Assembly: GCA_025345505.1 (NCBI GenBank)
Contig: JANVCC010000018.1
Span: 55,261,656-55,325,655 of the forward strand
Reading direction: 5' to 3'
DNA from: Todiramphus chloris collaris
Taxonomy: Eukaryota > Chordata > Aves > Coraciiformes > Alcedinidae
Length of the DNA stretch: 64,000 bases
In this document: in pieces, positions 13,601-27,200 of the stretch
Numbering within the stretch: position 1 is the stretch's first letter
How the letters are laid out: the number at the start of each line of letters is the position of its first letter
Translations under genes and position numbers: made by a program
The notes under the pieces: model-generated
The model's database searches: none
The model's input: only the letters and a program-made list of their open reading frames with translations
What the model was told of the DNA's origin: nothing

Positions 13601-14800
13601 GTCCTGCTCTTTTCCTCCAAAAAAGTTTGACATGAATGCATATTTAGTAAGAGAACAAAAGCTCTTTTCCTTCGCCTAGCCATGTGAGGTCTATCAACCC
13701 TTTCATTGGAGTCAGAAGGAGTGGAGGATCAGGTACTTAAAGCTGGTGGTCCTGAAGTAAAGTCATGTCTTGAACAGTCCAGGACTTTTTTGGGAGGTTA
13801 ATTTAAACACCCCTGTCACTCTTAAGTACAAGGCAGTTGGAGGTTATTAATATGCTCCTGAATTATTTAAAAGATATGACTAATGCTTCACGTACCATAA
13901 GACTGTTATCTGCAAAAATAGAGTCTGTGTCAGTCATTGCTGGGTGGTTAGGATTTCATACTAGCATTTATCAGTATTTATCCTGAGTTTCTAGATTCTG
14001 CCAGGTTACCAGCTCTCCACCTTCAGGTGTAAAACCCAACCTACAGATTCCTTTACATTGTTCCTTTTGATCAGGGATGAATCAGACAAAGACATTGAGT
14101 CTCTTTCCTGAGCATAATCTCATATAAAAAGATCCAAAATATTTCAGAAATATTTCTGATACACTTTTTATTTTAACCACCAAAGACTGTGGTGTAGATA
14201 GGTTAGACAGTCTAGTGTGATATAATCTTCTTTCAAGAAAGTAGAAATGGATCTGACAAAATTTTTCTCTGAGTTCTGAAGAAGAGCAATGGGATCCAAT
14301 GCAATAACTCAAGGAACTGAGTTGACTACAATCTAATAACTAATAAAAAAGAATTCTCACATTTCTTGATAATAAACCCTTCCTGTGGCAGTGGTAATGT
14401 GGCCAGGTATGTATAAAACACAGTCTTCACTTGTATACCAGCAATGAACTATTACTGGGAGGAAAAATGAAAGGTCATTAAAAAGTAAAAAAAAGCAAAC
14501 TTTACCCTGCCACCCAATTCAATCAGTTAGAGCCCAATTTTCAGTGTCAAAGATCTCAGTTAAAGCAATTGAGAACTGTAGAAAATATTGAAAACAGAAT
14601 GTGGGCTATGTACTTGTACTGCTTGTATACTTGTTTTTCATTCGCAAACAATCATTGTAAACTTAAGTATTTAATTGAAAGTATGTATATGCTCTGATCA
14701 TACTGAAATTTTATAAAGTTATTGGAAATTTTGCAACCACTCACCAATTGTCTTTCATTAAAAGCACAACATAGAAGAGAATTGGATTCAGGTTATATGT
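10607..14800. other. Unique-looking AT-rich DNA, no gene
   Basis: No gene is recognised. Short frames at 11453-11707, 12167-12470 (two overlapping frames on the plus strand) and 12938-13207 resemble no known proteins and overlap in competing frames, as expected of non-coding DNA. A 19-bp direct repeat lies at 12606-12649. Confidence 0.55.
12606..12649. repeat. Perfect 19-bp direct repeat, 25-bp period
   Basis: The 19-base segment at 12606-12624, starting GTATATTTAAAATCC, recurs exactly at 12631-12649 with six bases between. This is a recent short tandem duplication, probably a replication error, in AT-rich DNA. Confidence 0.85.
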
Positions 14801-14848
14801 GAATGAATGAATGAATGAATGAATGAATGAATGAATGAATGAATGAAT
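14801..14848 (+). repeat. (GAAT)12 microsatellite
   Basis: Twelve perfect tandem GAAT units, 48 bases, with no interruption. A long perfect tetranucleotide array is likely to vary in length between individuals. Confidence 0.95.
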
Positions 14849-17800
14849 AGTAGCCACAAGTTTTAGAGGTCTAGTCCTTTATTAATTGGTATTCTCAATG
14901 TAAAAGGGCATGGAATATCTGTTTACATTTTTTTTGCAACCCTTGCTGTTCTCTTTTAATTATTCCTAAAATAATCTTGTAGTACAGTCTACAGAACTGA
15001 AGCTTTATTTCCATAATTAAGAGTATCAAGGCCGGCTCTCAGATTCCAGCTGAATTTTGTAAACTTATAAAGTAGTTTGTTTTGCACTTACTCAGACCAT
15101 TACAGATATACTGTACAAAATCCTGTAGTTCATCAATACAGTGTTACCTAGCAGCCTCACAGAGTGGAAGCAGTTTACCTCATCATAGTCACCGATAGGA
15201 AGAAATATAAATTCAATGTGGAAAATATGTTACACATACACACACATCCCAAATACATTTCTAGATAATTTCTGATGAAAAGATTTCCACAGTAGTATTA
15301 TACTAATACTTTTCATTTAGGTCTTGATTGGATCCTGATCTGTTGATGTAGTCAAAACACAAGCTTTGTGTTACTGTGGGGATAGAAACCGTCGTACTAC
15401 TCCAAATCTGCCTAAACATCTAGTCAGAGATTTTGGTTGGGCCTGCTATTAAAATCCAGGCTGAGAATATCCTTTAAAATTTCTGCTGGAACTTTCTGGA
15501 TGTGTTCTGGGAAATGCTGTGATTGTTACTAACTGTGTGGGATTCCAGTTATGTAAATCCCAAATCAAAATACTGGAAAATTTTGGGTCTCAAGAGCCCA
15601 AGGAAGGCCCCAGATGTTAAGTACCTATAGCCTCAGCTTGAAGAGTAACAGTAATGTGGTTCCTGAGTCTAGGCATGCTTGAAAGCATAGGTCTACTGCT
15701 ACAGCAGAGCCGGCGGAAGCACAGTGAGGATCAAGAGCTGGTCATCTCACTTTCTAGGTTTGTCCTAACCTTCACCAGATGAGGTATTTGGAATAAATAC
15801 ACCTTTGGGACTGTAAACATATATGAGTATGTAAAATAATTTATGAAGGAAAAGTTCTGACATAAATCTATTATCATGCCCTGGTCTTGGGAAATGTCGT
15901 TTACCATATTTTTGGATTAGATACCAATTTTTTTCCAAAATTTGAAGATCAAGTGCCTCATTTGAATGTGTCTCATTTTGTTGATATGCTTTTTATATTT
16001 CCATTAGAATTATTTCTGTTGTTCCATAAGCATCTAAAATGAAAAAATAAGATGTGAAATCTATATTATTATTTTACAAACCTTTGCAAGAATCTGGAAC
16101 CCAGTGTAGGAGACACACCTGTGATCACCTACTGTGTCTGTTGCTCAACACCAAAATAACATAGGGAGTGTTCGTCTGTCACTATTAAAAGAAACAAAAC
16201 AGAACTATTAAAATGTAAACTCACCATGAGAATTTTAAATACTTTGACACATTTTTATAAAAAAAAAAAACCACTTAAAAGCTATTTTTCAAGTGATTAA
16301 CATTGATTAATTCACCACTAAAAATATTATTTGCATAATTTTTAGGATATATAATTAACACAGTGATTTGTATGAACACTTTAGTCTTAAAAGGGTTTTT
16401 AAAGGTTCTCCTTTCAAATCAAGCTGCTATTTTTGTATTCACAACCAGTAGGGTAAAATTAAATATATAGGCTGTGCTCTTTATGCTGTTCATACTTAGG
16501 TTATACAGAGAATAAAAGATTGTATTTTGAGGCTATTCATAAGGAGCTGCTGGTGATGGAAATACTGTGCCTGAGCCTTCTGACAGCCACAAAATATAGT
16601 GTCCTTATGGTGGAAAAATTCCAGTGTCAACTGAAGTTTTACAGGTTGTTAGAGTAGATGACTGCTACTCACACCTGATCACTGCTGAGAGAAAGCCCAT
16701 CAGTTTGTATATTCAGAACAAAAAGATCAGACTTAGTTGTGTGAGAAAGTATGTTTAGAAAGTGTGAAGGCCAAAATGCAAACCCAAAAGGATATGATAT
16801 ACCAGTATATGCAAGATAAGGGCAGCACAGTTAGTTTTCTCCTACACTTTCAAACTTGGAAAACCACAAAGAAAGTGAAGAATTTGAAATTTTCTGTGTT
16901 ATCTACCCACCCTTTTTAAGACAATCTAACATTAGAGCCCTTGTCATCCCAATGGGCCAAATCAAGCTGGTAACAAAAAAAAACAGAACTCCTTGACTTA
17001 ATGAATCTTTAGCTGCTGAGTTCATACACTAATTAGAAAGAACATTCTCAAAAATACCCTAACAAAAAGGGGGAGCAAATCTACCATATGAATTCAGCAC
17101 AGTGTAGAAACAAATTGTCTGGTCATATCTGCCAAAGAAATACCAAAAAAACGACAGAAAAAAAGGATAGTTGATGTTAGCAGGCTGGTGTTTTTCTACT
17201 TCTATTCTAAAAATTAATCTGTAGCCAAAATACTAGTTCATTGGTCTAATTTTATCAGTAAACCCCATCTAGTTCACAGATCAATATCTAATCTACATTC
17301 CTTTCCTTGCAAGTTTTAAAACCTTCAAAACCTTTGCCATATTTTGGAGGATCAGAAAATCTACTATCACTGTGCTTGATGACTTGTCAGCAGAAGGATT
17401 TGCCTTTTTAGTACAAAAACAGGCACAAACACACTTGATTGGAAAGATTTTCTTTAGAAGTTAATTATAAAATGGCAGCCTCTTTTCTCTGCCATGTCCC
17501 CCTGGAAAACATAGCATTCACAAATTTGATCTTTTGTCACCCAGATTTTCAAATATCTCCAGAATCTTTACAATGCAGATTGATTCTGTCATTGAGCTTA
17601 ATCTCTTCTTGCTATCCCTATTTTGCTATTCTATCTCAAAGTCTTTATTAAAAATCCCCTGAACTTATCATTTATTTTTTAGCTTTATAAATCATCTGAC
17701 ACAAAAAAAATACTGGAACAAAATATTCCCCCGGTATTTCTCATGGAATTATCCTTGTCCTCCTCTGGCAGTTTGAGTATGCTGCAAGGACATATAGCCC

Positions 17801-20090
17801 AGAAGAGACTGGCAAGCCATTCTGCCTGATTCTACAGAACTGCTTCATCTGGTCCCACCAGGTTTTGCCCTTACTCGTTTGGGGGCACAAACACCAGTGT
17901 CAGCCAATACCTATGAAGACTATCAGACTACTATCATTTTAGGCCTTCTGGTCCAGTGAAAGCTCTCCACTACCCAGACAAATCTATTCCTAACCTGTAT
18001 GTAAATGAGGTGGATTTCCATATATACAGGCTGATGAATAGCAATAGATTGCTTTGTCTTGCAAGGGCCACCAGAAACAAGCTGTACAATTACTCTTGGT
18101 GTGGTTAAAGATGATCAGCACAACGCAAAATAACTCCAAGTACATCAATAGACTAGCATAACTTTTTCTTGGTAGCAGAAGAAATAAGTTGAGTTCACAT
18201 AGTTCATTCCATCTTTATCAGCAAAACTCCTGGTACATACATTAACCAGATATAGGCCACACAGGCAACACTAGCCACAGGCCTTTTCTCCCCTTGTGAG
18301 TCTCCAGGTACTGTTTCTTACCACATAGAGCTTCCACTTGTAGTATGAGGCAGGATATTTTTTTTTTATTATTATTATTACTTGTATACATTGTATCAGG
18401 GAATATTGAGCCAATTACCGACAAACTGCTTCTCCCTGGATGACCACAATAACGGGTAGTGAGATGATAGCTCCACAGTAGTGTCTTCATGGTTAAAATG
18501 TTCTCATATAGAGACCATAGTTTCTTTACTGACTGAAAATTCTCCAGTAACAGTTGGAAATGTAAGGCTCAATATAAGCAACAGCCAAAATCAGAGGCCA
18601 CAAAATACCAATTCCCTTAATTTCCAGGTTTGTCATTCTGAAAAAGAAAATTATGGGGTAGAAAACCTATCTATCTTTTGAGACCTTCACTATCTCTCAC
18701 ACCTACCTGCTTTGAGCTGATTTGACAGCTTGTCTAACTTATGAAACAGTTGCATCAGTATTTCTACCGTTTCCATTTTAGTGATTCAGCACACTCACCT
18801 CAGTGCTCCCTGTCAAATCTCCTTAAGGATCAAAACTCAGAATGCTAGATATGGACACCTCTATATTTCAAATTTGAGCCTAAAGGGGAGACTAAAAAGC
18901 AAATAAGAGACAAAGTTAAAAAATCAAATTAAAATTTACAGAATAAGGAAAGATTTATCATCCTGAATCAAATGTTGGAACAATGATGATCAGTGGTAAG
19001 GATGAGAAAAAAAATTCCATTGAAAAGTTTTGCCATAACACCACTAGTTGGCTGTACAAATTTATGTCGGTGTTTCATTGCAAAGACTAGTCTAGTATCA
19101 AAACACATAACATTGCATATCATCTCTAAGGAGCTGAAATGTACTAGGTGTTAACTTTAATGTGGATGAGTATTGCTATTAATATACCCATCAATATACC
19201 CATGTCACTCTTCATTGCAGTCTAACACATGTTTGGAAAGAAGGAAAAAAGCTTTCATGAGAATTGAGATAAATAGGAATATTAACTTCAAAAATAGTCC
19301 TGTGGCTTTGTCCTTCATTTAAGCCTTCTCTCAGGACTCCAGGTTCTTACATGTAGTTTACCCCTGACTCAGATTATCCTTACAACTCAGAGCATACTAA
19401 AGATACCTCTGATACTGATGAGATTTCTTTTTTAAGTTGTGTTAATTATTTTGATAATTTGCCTATTGCTGAAACCACTGAAGATTTCAACTTGACATGC
19501 ATTTCTTTGTACCAAGATAGAATGAGTTCATTAATCAATTTACTTCTGATGTATTTCTTCCTAAAATGAAAATATGTAAGCTGTTTGTCTCCCTCTGCTT
19601 TAAATATGCACAGACCACTTGGCTGAAACTGCATTGGGATATCTGAGAACTGAATATGAATAATTCTATTAATTTTTACTGACTAAATCATAGGGTTCTC
19701 CTTCTACTTGCTATCCACATTAGTCTTTGGTGGTTAGCAGCTGACTGAATGTATAGGTAATGTATCATCATCTTATGTTTTTTATTGTAACTATTAATAC
19801 AACAAAAAAGGAAATAAAAAGCTACATGGAATGAAAAGTAGTTTGAAGACAAAGGAATAGTTTTTATCAGCCTCCTGTCAAGTTACTGTTGAGTAGCTCA
19901 AATCTAAGCACCCAAAATGGATTTAGAGTTTTGTTCTCTTTGTATTGCTCCAAACCTATATCCAGAAGGACAGTGCTTAGTGTTTTTTGGTAAAAAGGTA
20001 GGTTTCAACACCCTGTAGCAGAGGCCCAATTTCTCAGAGAACGTGAGAAAAATACAGAGGGAATGGACAGTGGAAACTCTCATCCCTAGC

Positions 20091-20119
20091 AAAAAAAAAA
20101 AAAAAAAAAGAAAAAAAAA
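20091..20119 (+). repeat. Interrupted poly(A) tract
   Basis: Nineteen A bases, one G, then nine A bases. No SINE or processed gene body is recognised upstream. The minus-strand frame reading into it gives only a phenylalanine run. Confidence 0.8.
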
Positions 20120-22818
20120 CCACATATGCCAGCAAAATTTACTCAGAAAAAAAAATCAAATGTAAGTTCATTGGAGCAATCTTCAGAGACAGAATCCTGT
20201 TTTAGGGTGGAATTTCTAAAGAACACTATGGACAAGGATAGTGTAAGAAAAGTAGCTGTGAGATCTGAAGAAAGAGGCGTTGTAAGCTACTAGGTTGGTC
20301 CTAAAACACTGTCCTCCTTACACATGCCTGCATTCTCTTGAGGAGTCTGGTATTGCATTTGGATGCCAGCTTTTGTGATCATTGACTAGTGAAAGAAAAC
20401 ACATTTGGACCTTTATTCAAATGCCTTGCCAGAAACTGTGAATCCCAAATGTTTCTCCCTATCACAGGATGATGTGGCTTTCTAACTGCTGGCTGATCAA
20501 TTAATTTTAAATGGCACACACCAGTTTTCACTTTTCCCTAATAGTTACAGATCAAGAAGAATAGGTTTTCTCTGACCTTATCAGAGTTGTACAGCACATC
20601 ATCAGGCTGTATTCCACAACTAGCCTTCCACAGGTTTAAAGAAAGACTTCAAAGAGTTTAGAAACCACTGATTTCAATGTATTAGGACCAGCATCATACT
20701 TTCTAATCATAAGAGAAAGTAAAGCAGCAACACCATAATGCACACTTCATGGTATTTATAGCTAAGAAGGTCGCCAAGAAAGGAGAAAATAAATACAATT
20801 TCTTAAAAGTTATTAAAGTCAGATTGTACTAAAGTGCAGTTTTAGAAAATAGTAGAAGATATCAATAGGCAATGTGGTAACAGGGAGCAATGGCAATTCA
20901 TTTTGGACGTAAGCTGCTTTATCCTTCACACAGTGTCACTAGAGAAGACTATCTGAAAGGTTTTTTTACTACAGGCACCCCATGCCCAGAGGTTCAGTGA
21001 ACACTGGCTAGGATATGATGGTTACAACCTGTTAGGGTCAGTAAAACATGAAGTGTTTATAGTGCCTGAAATATAGTAGGGGTTTCCAAATGTCATTTCT
21101 AAAGTCGTCCCTTTTGCATCCTGAATTAGACTGTATTTTTTTTTCCACTGGGCATTTCTTATGATTTTTTTTTTTTTTTCTAGTAGCAGAAGATAACAGC
21201 TTGAGTAATAGGAAGTTCCTTTCTCATGTGTTAGTGACAACCAGATATTCAGTTCTAGGCAGCCAGAAGAAAGAAAAACAATGGCAGAAATACAAAAACC
21301 ATCTCCTTAAAACTTTGAGCACCCTGATTCCTCTTGTTCTGCATGAACATCACCATGTAGAAACTTTTATGATATATTACTTAGGCAGCAAAGAGTAGGA
21401 AATACCTTATGTCACATTCACTAAAATACATTAGAAATTTATTTGAGCCTGGCAACTTTGACACAGTCAGTGATTGCTTTTCATGTGTGCAGACATAAGA
21501 GATATAAAATAGAGAATTTTTGTTATCTTTTGCCCCAAAATATTAAATATGTATATCAGAACTGCATTCTTTTGTTATTTCTCATACAGATAACAGCTGA
21601 TCTACATTTTTCATTAATAACTATAACTTCAAGCCTATAACAACCTTGTCCTTACAACACAAGGAATAGAATCACTCTAAAGAAAAGGTAAAATATGAAA
21701 AAGAGAGGATTAATATTTTCTATTAATTAGATTAATACCTCTACTATGTCTTTTCAGTGCTCTACGAATATTTCAGTATGGAACATTTCTTCTGTGCTGG
21801 ATCAAAGCTGTACACATTTTCCATCTGCTACTCAAGACTAGGATATTGAAGGTATGTTAGCCTTGAGTAAGTGAGTATTTATTCAGTTACACTGGATAAC
21901 AAATCATATCACTCACTAGGTTTTTTTCCCTGATAACTCATTTCATTCACAGTGCACCGTTACAAAGAGTTTGTTGGTGGAGATTAAACTTTGCCAAAGT
22001 GGTCATTACTGGCCATAAGCAGCTGCTCACTGTCCTGCACACAGTCAGAGAAAACAAGGGAGGGATTTCCAACTCCCTCTCACAAATATTGAGTATATCT
22101 TGTGACTGAGCCCTTCACTAAAGATCAACCTACATTAGACATATTAAAAGACCCTCAGTGAATGGGAAATCTATGAAAAAAAAACAGGCATAAGTCACTT
22201 TATCTCTCTGTTTTGAGCCAAAGGTAGGACAAAGCATAATGCAGAGTAGTAATTCTCAAGTAGGAGGGTCAGTGCTATGAAACCATGGTGGGTAGCTTCA
22301 TACTGAGTGGTCCTTGTCAGACATTTAAGAAAAGGAACTGAATTTAAAAAATGGTGTCCCCTAACCTTCCAGTTGGAATAAGGATCAGGATCCGGGGAGT
22401 GCTACAGGAGCCTTATATTATTTTGGGGGTTTGTAATAGCTAATAATAAACCCCTGAATACCTAGAAGATAGCTGAAAGTGATGTCTGCCCACTTTGAGT
22501 GATCCCCATCACAGGTAGTGGGATGGCCCTGATCAGTCACATACCTACTGTGCTCTGTGTGCCTGTGCCCCAAACATACTTCAGGACTGTTGTAAAGTTT
22601 GTGAAAAGCCTGTCTGCTTCTGTTTTCCTTAGTTTTTGAGTCACAGGAATTGTCTTCAGCCTGGACCTGAAGTTTTCATAGCCCTTTGTGCTGGTGTAAC
22701 ACTTTTACACGACTAACCCCAGCCTTTACCTTGCAATAGTGGAACCAAAGTCAGAGTCAGCTCACGACAAATAGCCAAGATTTACTTGTCCTCTCTCTTG
22801 TTTTGCTTGATTATCATT

Positions 22819-22860
22819 TTTGTTTGTTTGGTTGGGTTTTGTTTTGTTTTGTTTGGTTTT
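22819..22860 (+). repeat. (GTTTT)n / (GTTT)n simple repeat
   Basis: A T-rich tract of imperfect GTTTT, GTTT and GGTT units. Similar tracts in either orientation occur at 39289-39316, 42681-42732 and 53271-53321. Confidence 0.75.
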
Positions 22861-24405
22861 CCATTTAATACTTAAAGGAAATAATATTCACAGGCTAGAA
22901 TGTTCCATTATTGTCATCATTAATTATGTTAGATTAACAGTCACAAGTTATTTCCTATATATTCATCTATTAACCATTCTCATGATCAATTAACTTTAAA
23001 TCAAACCAAGTAAAATGAAATATATAATAACTATGTATCTCAAAAAAGTATAAGAAAAACTCTAAATAAGAATGTAAGAAAAGAAGATGAAAAATAACTT
23101 TTAGGAAACATCCTTAAATATAAATTTCAAAAAAGGAAAAATAATTCAGCAATGACACACAACAGAGTTTGATTATCTCATGATGATAATTCCCCCAGGC
23201 TTTCCCAGCAGTTTTCAATCCAAGATATAAATAGCTTCACAGTAAATGCTAGTGGCTGTCACATTTATTTTCCATGTTATCACTGTGCAGATTTTAAGGG
23301 ATTCATTCCTGAAAATGTCCATCATTCCTTCTGTAAAATAAGAAAAATTTCAGATAGGGATCTGAACAATAAGTTTTAGACAGAAAAGTATTGTTTGTTG
23401 GGTTTTTTTTAACAAATCTTGGAATAAAATTAGGGCTATTATGGAAAATCTCACAACTTCTTTCATATACAAAGTGTGAAAAAATGTATTTCCACCTCCG
23501 AATCATGTTTATGAGATTACCAGAACTCTAATAAAATCATCATATTTCCACTACTGTTTATATTTTGTACCTATATTAACTAAAGAACATTGTATGACAT
23601 CTGGAAAGAATACAGTTTAAAAACATGTTAAACAGTAAGTTTTGGAAATTATCTAATCAAGAAAAAATAGTGAGTTTTTAATCAATTTACAAAAACTGAT
23701 ATAAGGAAAGAAAGGTTTTTAATAGCTGGAATGAATAGGAAACATTTGCCATTAGATAAGCAGATTTCAGAAAGGGTTTTACATAGAAACTGTATTTTAG
23801 TACTTTTCACGAGTGTCTATTTCCACCCTCAAATTCAGTGCTCTCAATTTAAATAACAAAGTGAGGCAGCCATAAATACATGCTGGGAAGGCATCATGAC
23901 AAACTGGAACTCCTTAGAGGCACAGCCCACCATGTGTGATCAAACCTGATGTATCCTAATTAATATACAGTCTCAGTAGCTTTCAGAGATAGTTTGACAG
24001 GGACTAATGGTCCTGTTACCATTTTTTCAACTTGCATCTCTTGCATGGAGATATGAAAGGTAGCCCCACCTACTTGCTTGAAATTTCTTCTTTTAGCAAA
24101 GATGCCGGAAGAAACTACTTCTTTGTATTCTAAAATTATAATTTTGTACCAGAACAGAAGTCCAACAAGAAAATATGCTCCTATATTGCTGCATATAACT
24201 TATGAAGACACTTTTCATCCTTTCAGCCAACACATAATACTAGATTTTCACGATTAATAAAAAATAAAGTGTATAAAATATGCAAACATCGGCCATAATT
24301 TATATATCTCTTACAGTTTGCTTTTCAGCAGTGGTTCTCAGAGCTCTGTGTTATGAGGTAACATTACTGACTGACATTTTTAGGCATTAGAAACAAACCC
24401 TAAAC

Positions 24406-24424
24406 ATATATATATATATATATA
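24406..24424. repeat. (AT)n microsatellite
   Basis: An uninterrupted alternating AT run of 19 bases. Confidence 0.85.
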
Positions 24425-25136
24425 CTTTTACCAATATTGTCAATTACCAAACAACAGAATTTGGAATACAAACCAGTTTTCTTCAGTCTCAAGTGATCAC
24501 ACTGTTTCTAGTTATTTCATTGATCACCTCTATACACTTCAATAAATATTTAATAGAAATACTTTATTATCTATGGTTCAGATTAGCCAACAAGAACTAG
24601 GTGCATTTGATATTTCATTGCAGTATTAAGTTTGTACAAGATCAAATCCATTTACAAATTGTTTCCATTTCTGTTTTACCTCAAAACACGATTCATTTCC
24701 TTTGTAAGTTAAAAAAAAAGTTCTAAAATATTTCAAAAATAAATTTAAATAATCACAGGAGGAACATAATTTCCTTTTGCAAAGACATCCACTTACCCTC
24801 AGTTATTCTTTTTCTCTTCTTATAACATGCCAGATGTTAATTTGGCTCACAACTCCTTGTATACAGCCCTATTGCAACTTTAATCAAGTGATTAAGAGAG
24901 CTGTTATTTCATTAGTGCATCCTTTACTGATCATTGTGACATATTAGTCATAGACAAAATGGGTATCAGAGGCTTGCTTCAAAAATTGTGCATTGTGGTA
25001 TTAACTGGAACAACACTTCTGATGTCTTTAAACCTGGAAAAATATAATTGTTTTAAATAATACGGTCTAGCAGCTCTTCAATCCCTGTATAAAAAGCCTT
25101 TCATTCTTGAGCAACAACTATTCCTTTTGTGTTTTT

Positions 25137-25523
25137 AAAGGAAAGAAGAAAAAGGAAAGGGAAAGGGGAAGGAAGAGAAGGGAAAGAAGGGAAAGGGAAA
25201 AAAGGGGAAGGGGAAGGGGAAGGGGGGAAGGGGGGAAGGGGGAAAGGGGAAGGGGAAGGGGGGAAGACGGAAAGGGGAAGGGGGGAAGGGGGGAAGGGGG
25301 GAGGGGGAGGGGGAGGGGGAAGGGGAAGGGGAAGGGGAAGGGGAAGGGGAAGGGGAAGGGGAAGGGGGAAGGGGAAGGGGGATGGGGAAGGGGGAAGGGG
25401 GAAGGGGGAGGGGGAAGGGGGAAGGGGAAGGGGAAAGGGAAAGGGAAAGGGAAAGGGAAAGGAAAGGAAAGGAAAGGAAAGGAAAGGAAAGGAAAGGAAA
25501 GGAAAGGAAAGGAAAGGGAAAGG
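25137..25523 (+). repeat. 387-bp homopurine GGGGAA / GGAAA repeat array
   Basis: All bases on the plus strand are A or G except a C at 25268 and a T at 25383. The array is layered. It has a mixed GA-rich entry, then a G-rich core of GGGGAA-type units with runs of three to six G (about 25200-25430), then GGGAAA units, and finally a regular GGAAA pentanucleotide stretch to about 25515. Such mirror-like purine tracts can form triplex (H-DNA), and the repeated G runs can form G-quadruplexes. Frames of 139 and 169 codons across it encode only Gly, Lys, Arg and Glu runs and are artefacts of the repeat. Assembly length here may be unreliable. Confidence 0.95.
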
Positions 25524-26710
25524 TAGATGGGTATTTTATGTTGTTATTTTCAAAGGCCTCTTGAAAGAAAATCTTGTTAATAATAATCAGCCAGACACCT
25601 CCTCCATCACTTGTGGTAAAATTGACCTAACTACTTAAAAAAGCACTATGCTCAAGTTTTCAGTTTCCTGCATTTGCTGACCCATGTATGCAAATCACTT
25701 GGGAGAATGGATGTGAGGAGATGAGTATTTCTCTCTAACGGATTCTAATAAGAAATGGACTCCACAGTGCAATCAAAAGTTTATAGGGACTAAAACCATG
25801 TTATTAATAGTGACTATGAAAGTATTTGTATTACCCCAATAACCCATTTTTTGAGCTATGTGTGAAAAAAATCAAGTTTCCACACAGATACCACAAAAAC
25901 AAATTATACAAAACTTAATCCTTTAGCGAATGAGATATACCTCAGGTTTTATAAATTCAGAAGGCTGCAAAATCTATCCTATTGTCCCCACAGCTAGTGT
26001 GTTTCACTTCCCCAGCGTGGATCTGCAACTCTTCCACTGCCTTCATGTACAGAAATGAAGTTCAGCATGACAATTTATGGGTCACTGAAGAATTCCCTGA
26101 TAGTAATCCTTAAAAGCTGTATTGAAGGAAGAAGTTTTACTAGTTGAAAAAAATATTTTTTTTCTTGTTGTACGGTCATCTATACAGCTCAAAGACCAGT
26201 GGAAAAAGTAACAGAATTTTTGTCCAAAATTGAATATGATCTAATCTAAGGAGTGTGTCAACTTCCTTTGAGAGAGAAGCAGGCCTTTTAATTTTGAACC
26301 AGCAGGAGAACCTAATTGAGCAGGTCAATCTTTCTCCTCAATTTCATCCAGAATTTGTAATATAAATGGGTTTGTAAATAGTCATTCATTCCACCAAGAA
26401 AAGATGGATTTCAGAATCGCTATTAAAGAAGCATTTGACATCCTATTATTACAGTCTAATTGCTGCAGACATTCACAATGCCATAAAATCGTGGAACGGT
26501 ATGCTGTTACTTTTTGCTGGCAAGTGTATTGTGATGTAAAATGTGTGGAAGTGTAGGGTATGAAAGAGCTATAGTGAAATTCAATTACTGTAGCATACAT
26601 ATAAGCTTTGAGAAAAATGTAACAGAAAAATGCAACTCTGTGTTACTGACAGATAATCAAAGTGCTGGGTGCCTTTCACAAGTGTTGTAGGAAGGGATTT
26701 TCTATTAAAG

Positions 26711-26734
26711 TTTATTTTATTTTATTTTATTTTA
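26711..26734 (+). repeat. (TTTTA)n simple repeat
   Basis: About five TTTTA pentanucleotides in tandem, followed by a T run and an AAT-rich stretch. Confidence 0.8.
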
Positions 26735-26959
26735 CTCTTTTTTTTTTTAATTATTATTAAGCAGAATATATTCTGCTTCTTTAAAGATTATACAAACAAC
26801 CAAACAAAACCCAAAAGAGTGAAATGCATTTTAAAAATCACATTCAGTCTTCTGTAAACCCTTTTGCCTCCAAAACAAATGTTGAACAGCCCTGCTTTAT
26901 ATTATAGGTTTCATCAGTAGATTCAGATCCAGAGCTGTGATTAGGGCCTGAAAATCTTA

Positions 26960-27200
26960 GGCTGAAACTGAAAGATGCACTTCAGCTGCAAATATGCAGC
27001 AATTATCATGAAATGAAGTTCATTCCACATTTTAGCTAATCACCATGGAAACCTATATTCATTGGCTCCTAATTGGAAACTTTCCAGACCTGGAAAACAT
27101 TGTATGCTTAAGACTGCATAATTTCTTATTTAAGCATTTGTACTATTCTTCTGTGCTTGTGACAGTACACTATGGCAATTTTAGCAATAACCCTAGGGAA
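26960..27200. promoter_or_regulatory. Candidate conserved non-coding element
   Basis: The segment has features often seen in vertebrate conserved enhancers. It carries an inverted repeat GCTGCA-AATA-TGCAGC (26985-27000), a CACCATGGAAACC segment (27041-27053) resembling an RFX X-box half, two ATTGG (inverted CCAAT) motifs at 27061-27075 and several TAAT/AATTA cores, with no simple repeat or transposon. These motifs are seen; conservation and function are inferred, and I have no alignment. Confidence 0.25.

Larger units (their letters stand above)
14849..25136. other. Unique-looking AT-rich DNA, no gene
   Basis: Ten kilobases without a recognisable gene. Scattered frames of 60-82 codons (for example 18242-18490 on minus and 17439-17651 on plus) match nothing I know. 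Minor simple sequence includes a poly(A) tract at 20091-20119, a (GTTTT)n tract near 22.8 kb and an (AT)n run near 24.4 kb. Segments near 16.3 kb, 23.9-24.1 kb and 24.8-25.0 kb are rich in ATTA/TAAT cores and look like possible conserved non-coding DNA, which only an alignment could show. Confidence 0.55.

Noticed and set aside
25107-25638. Open frames of 139 and 169 codons
   Set aside because: They translate the purine repeat into Gly/Lys/Arg/Glu runs and are low-complexity artefacts.
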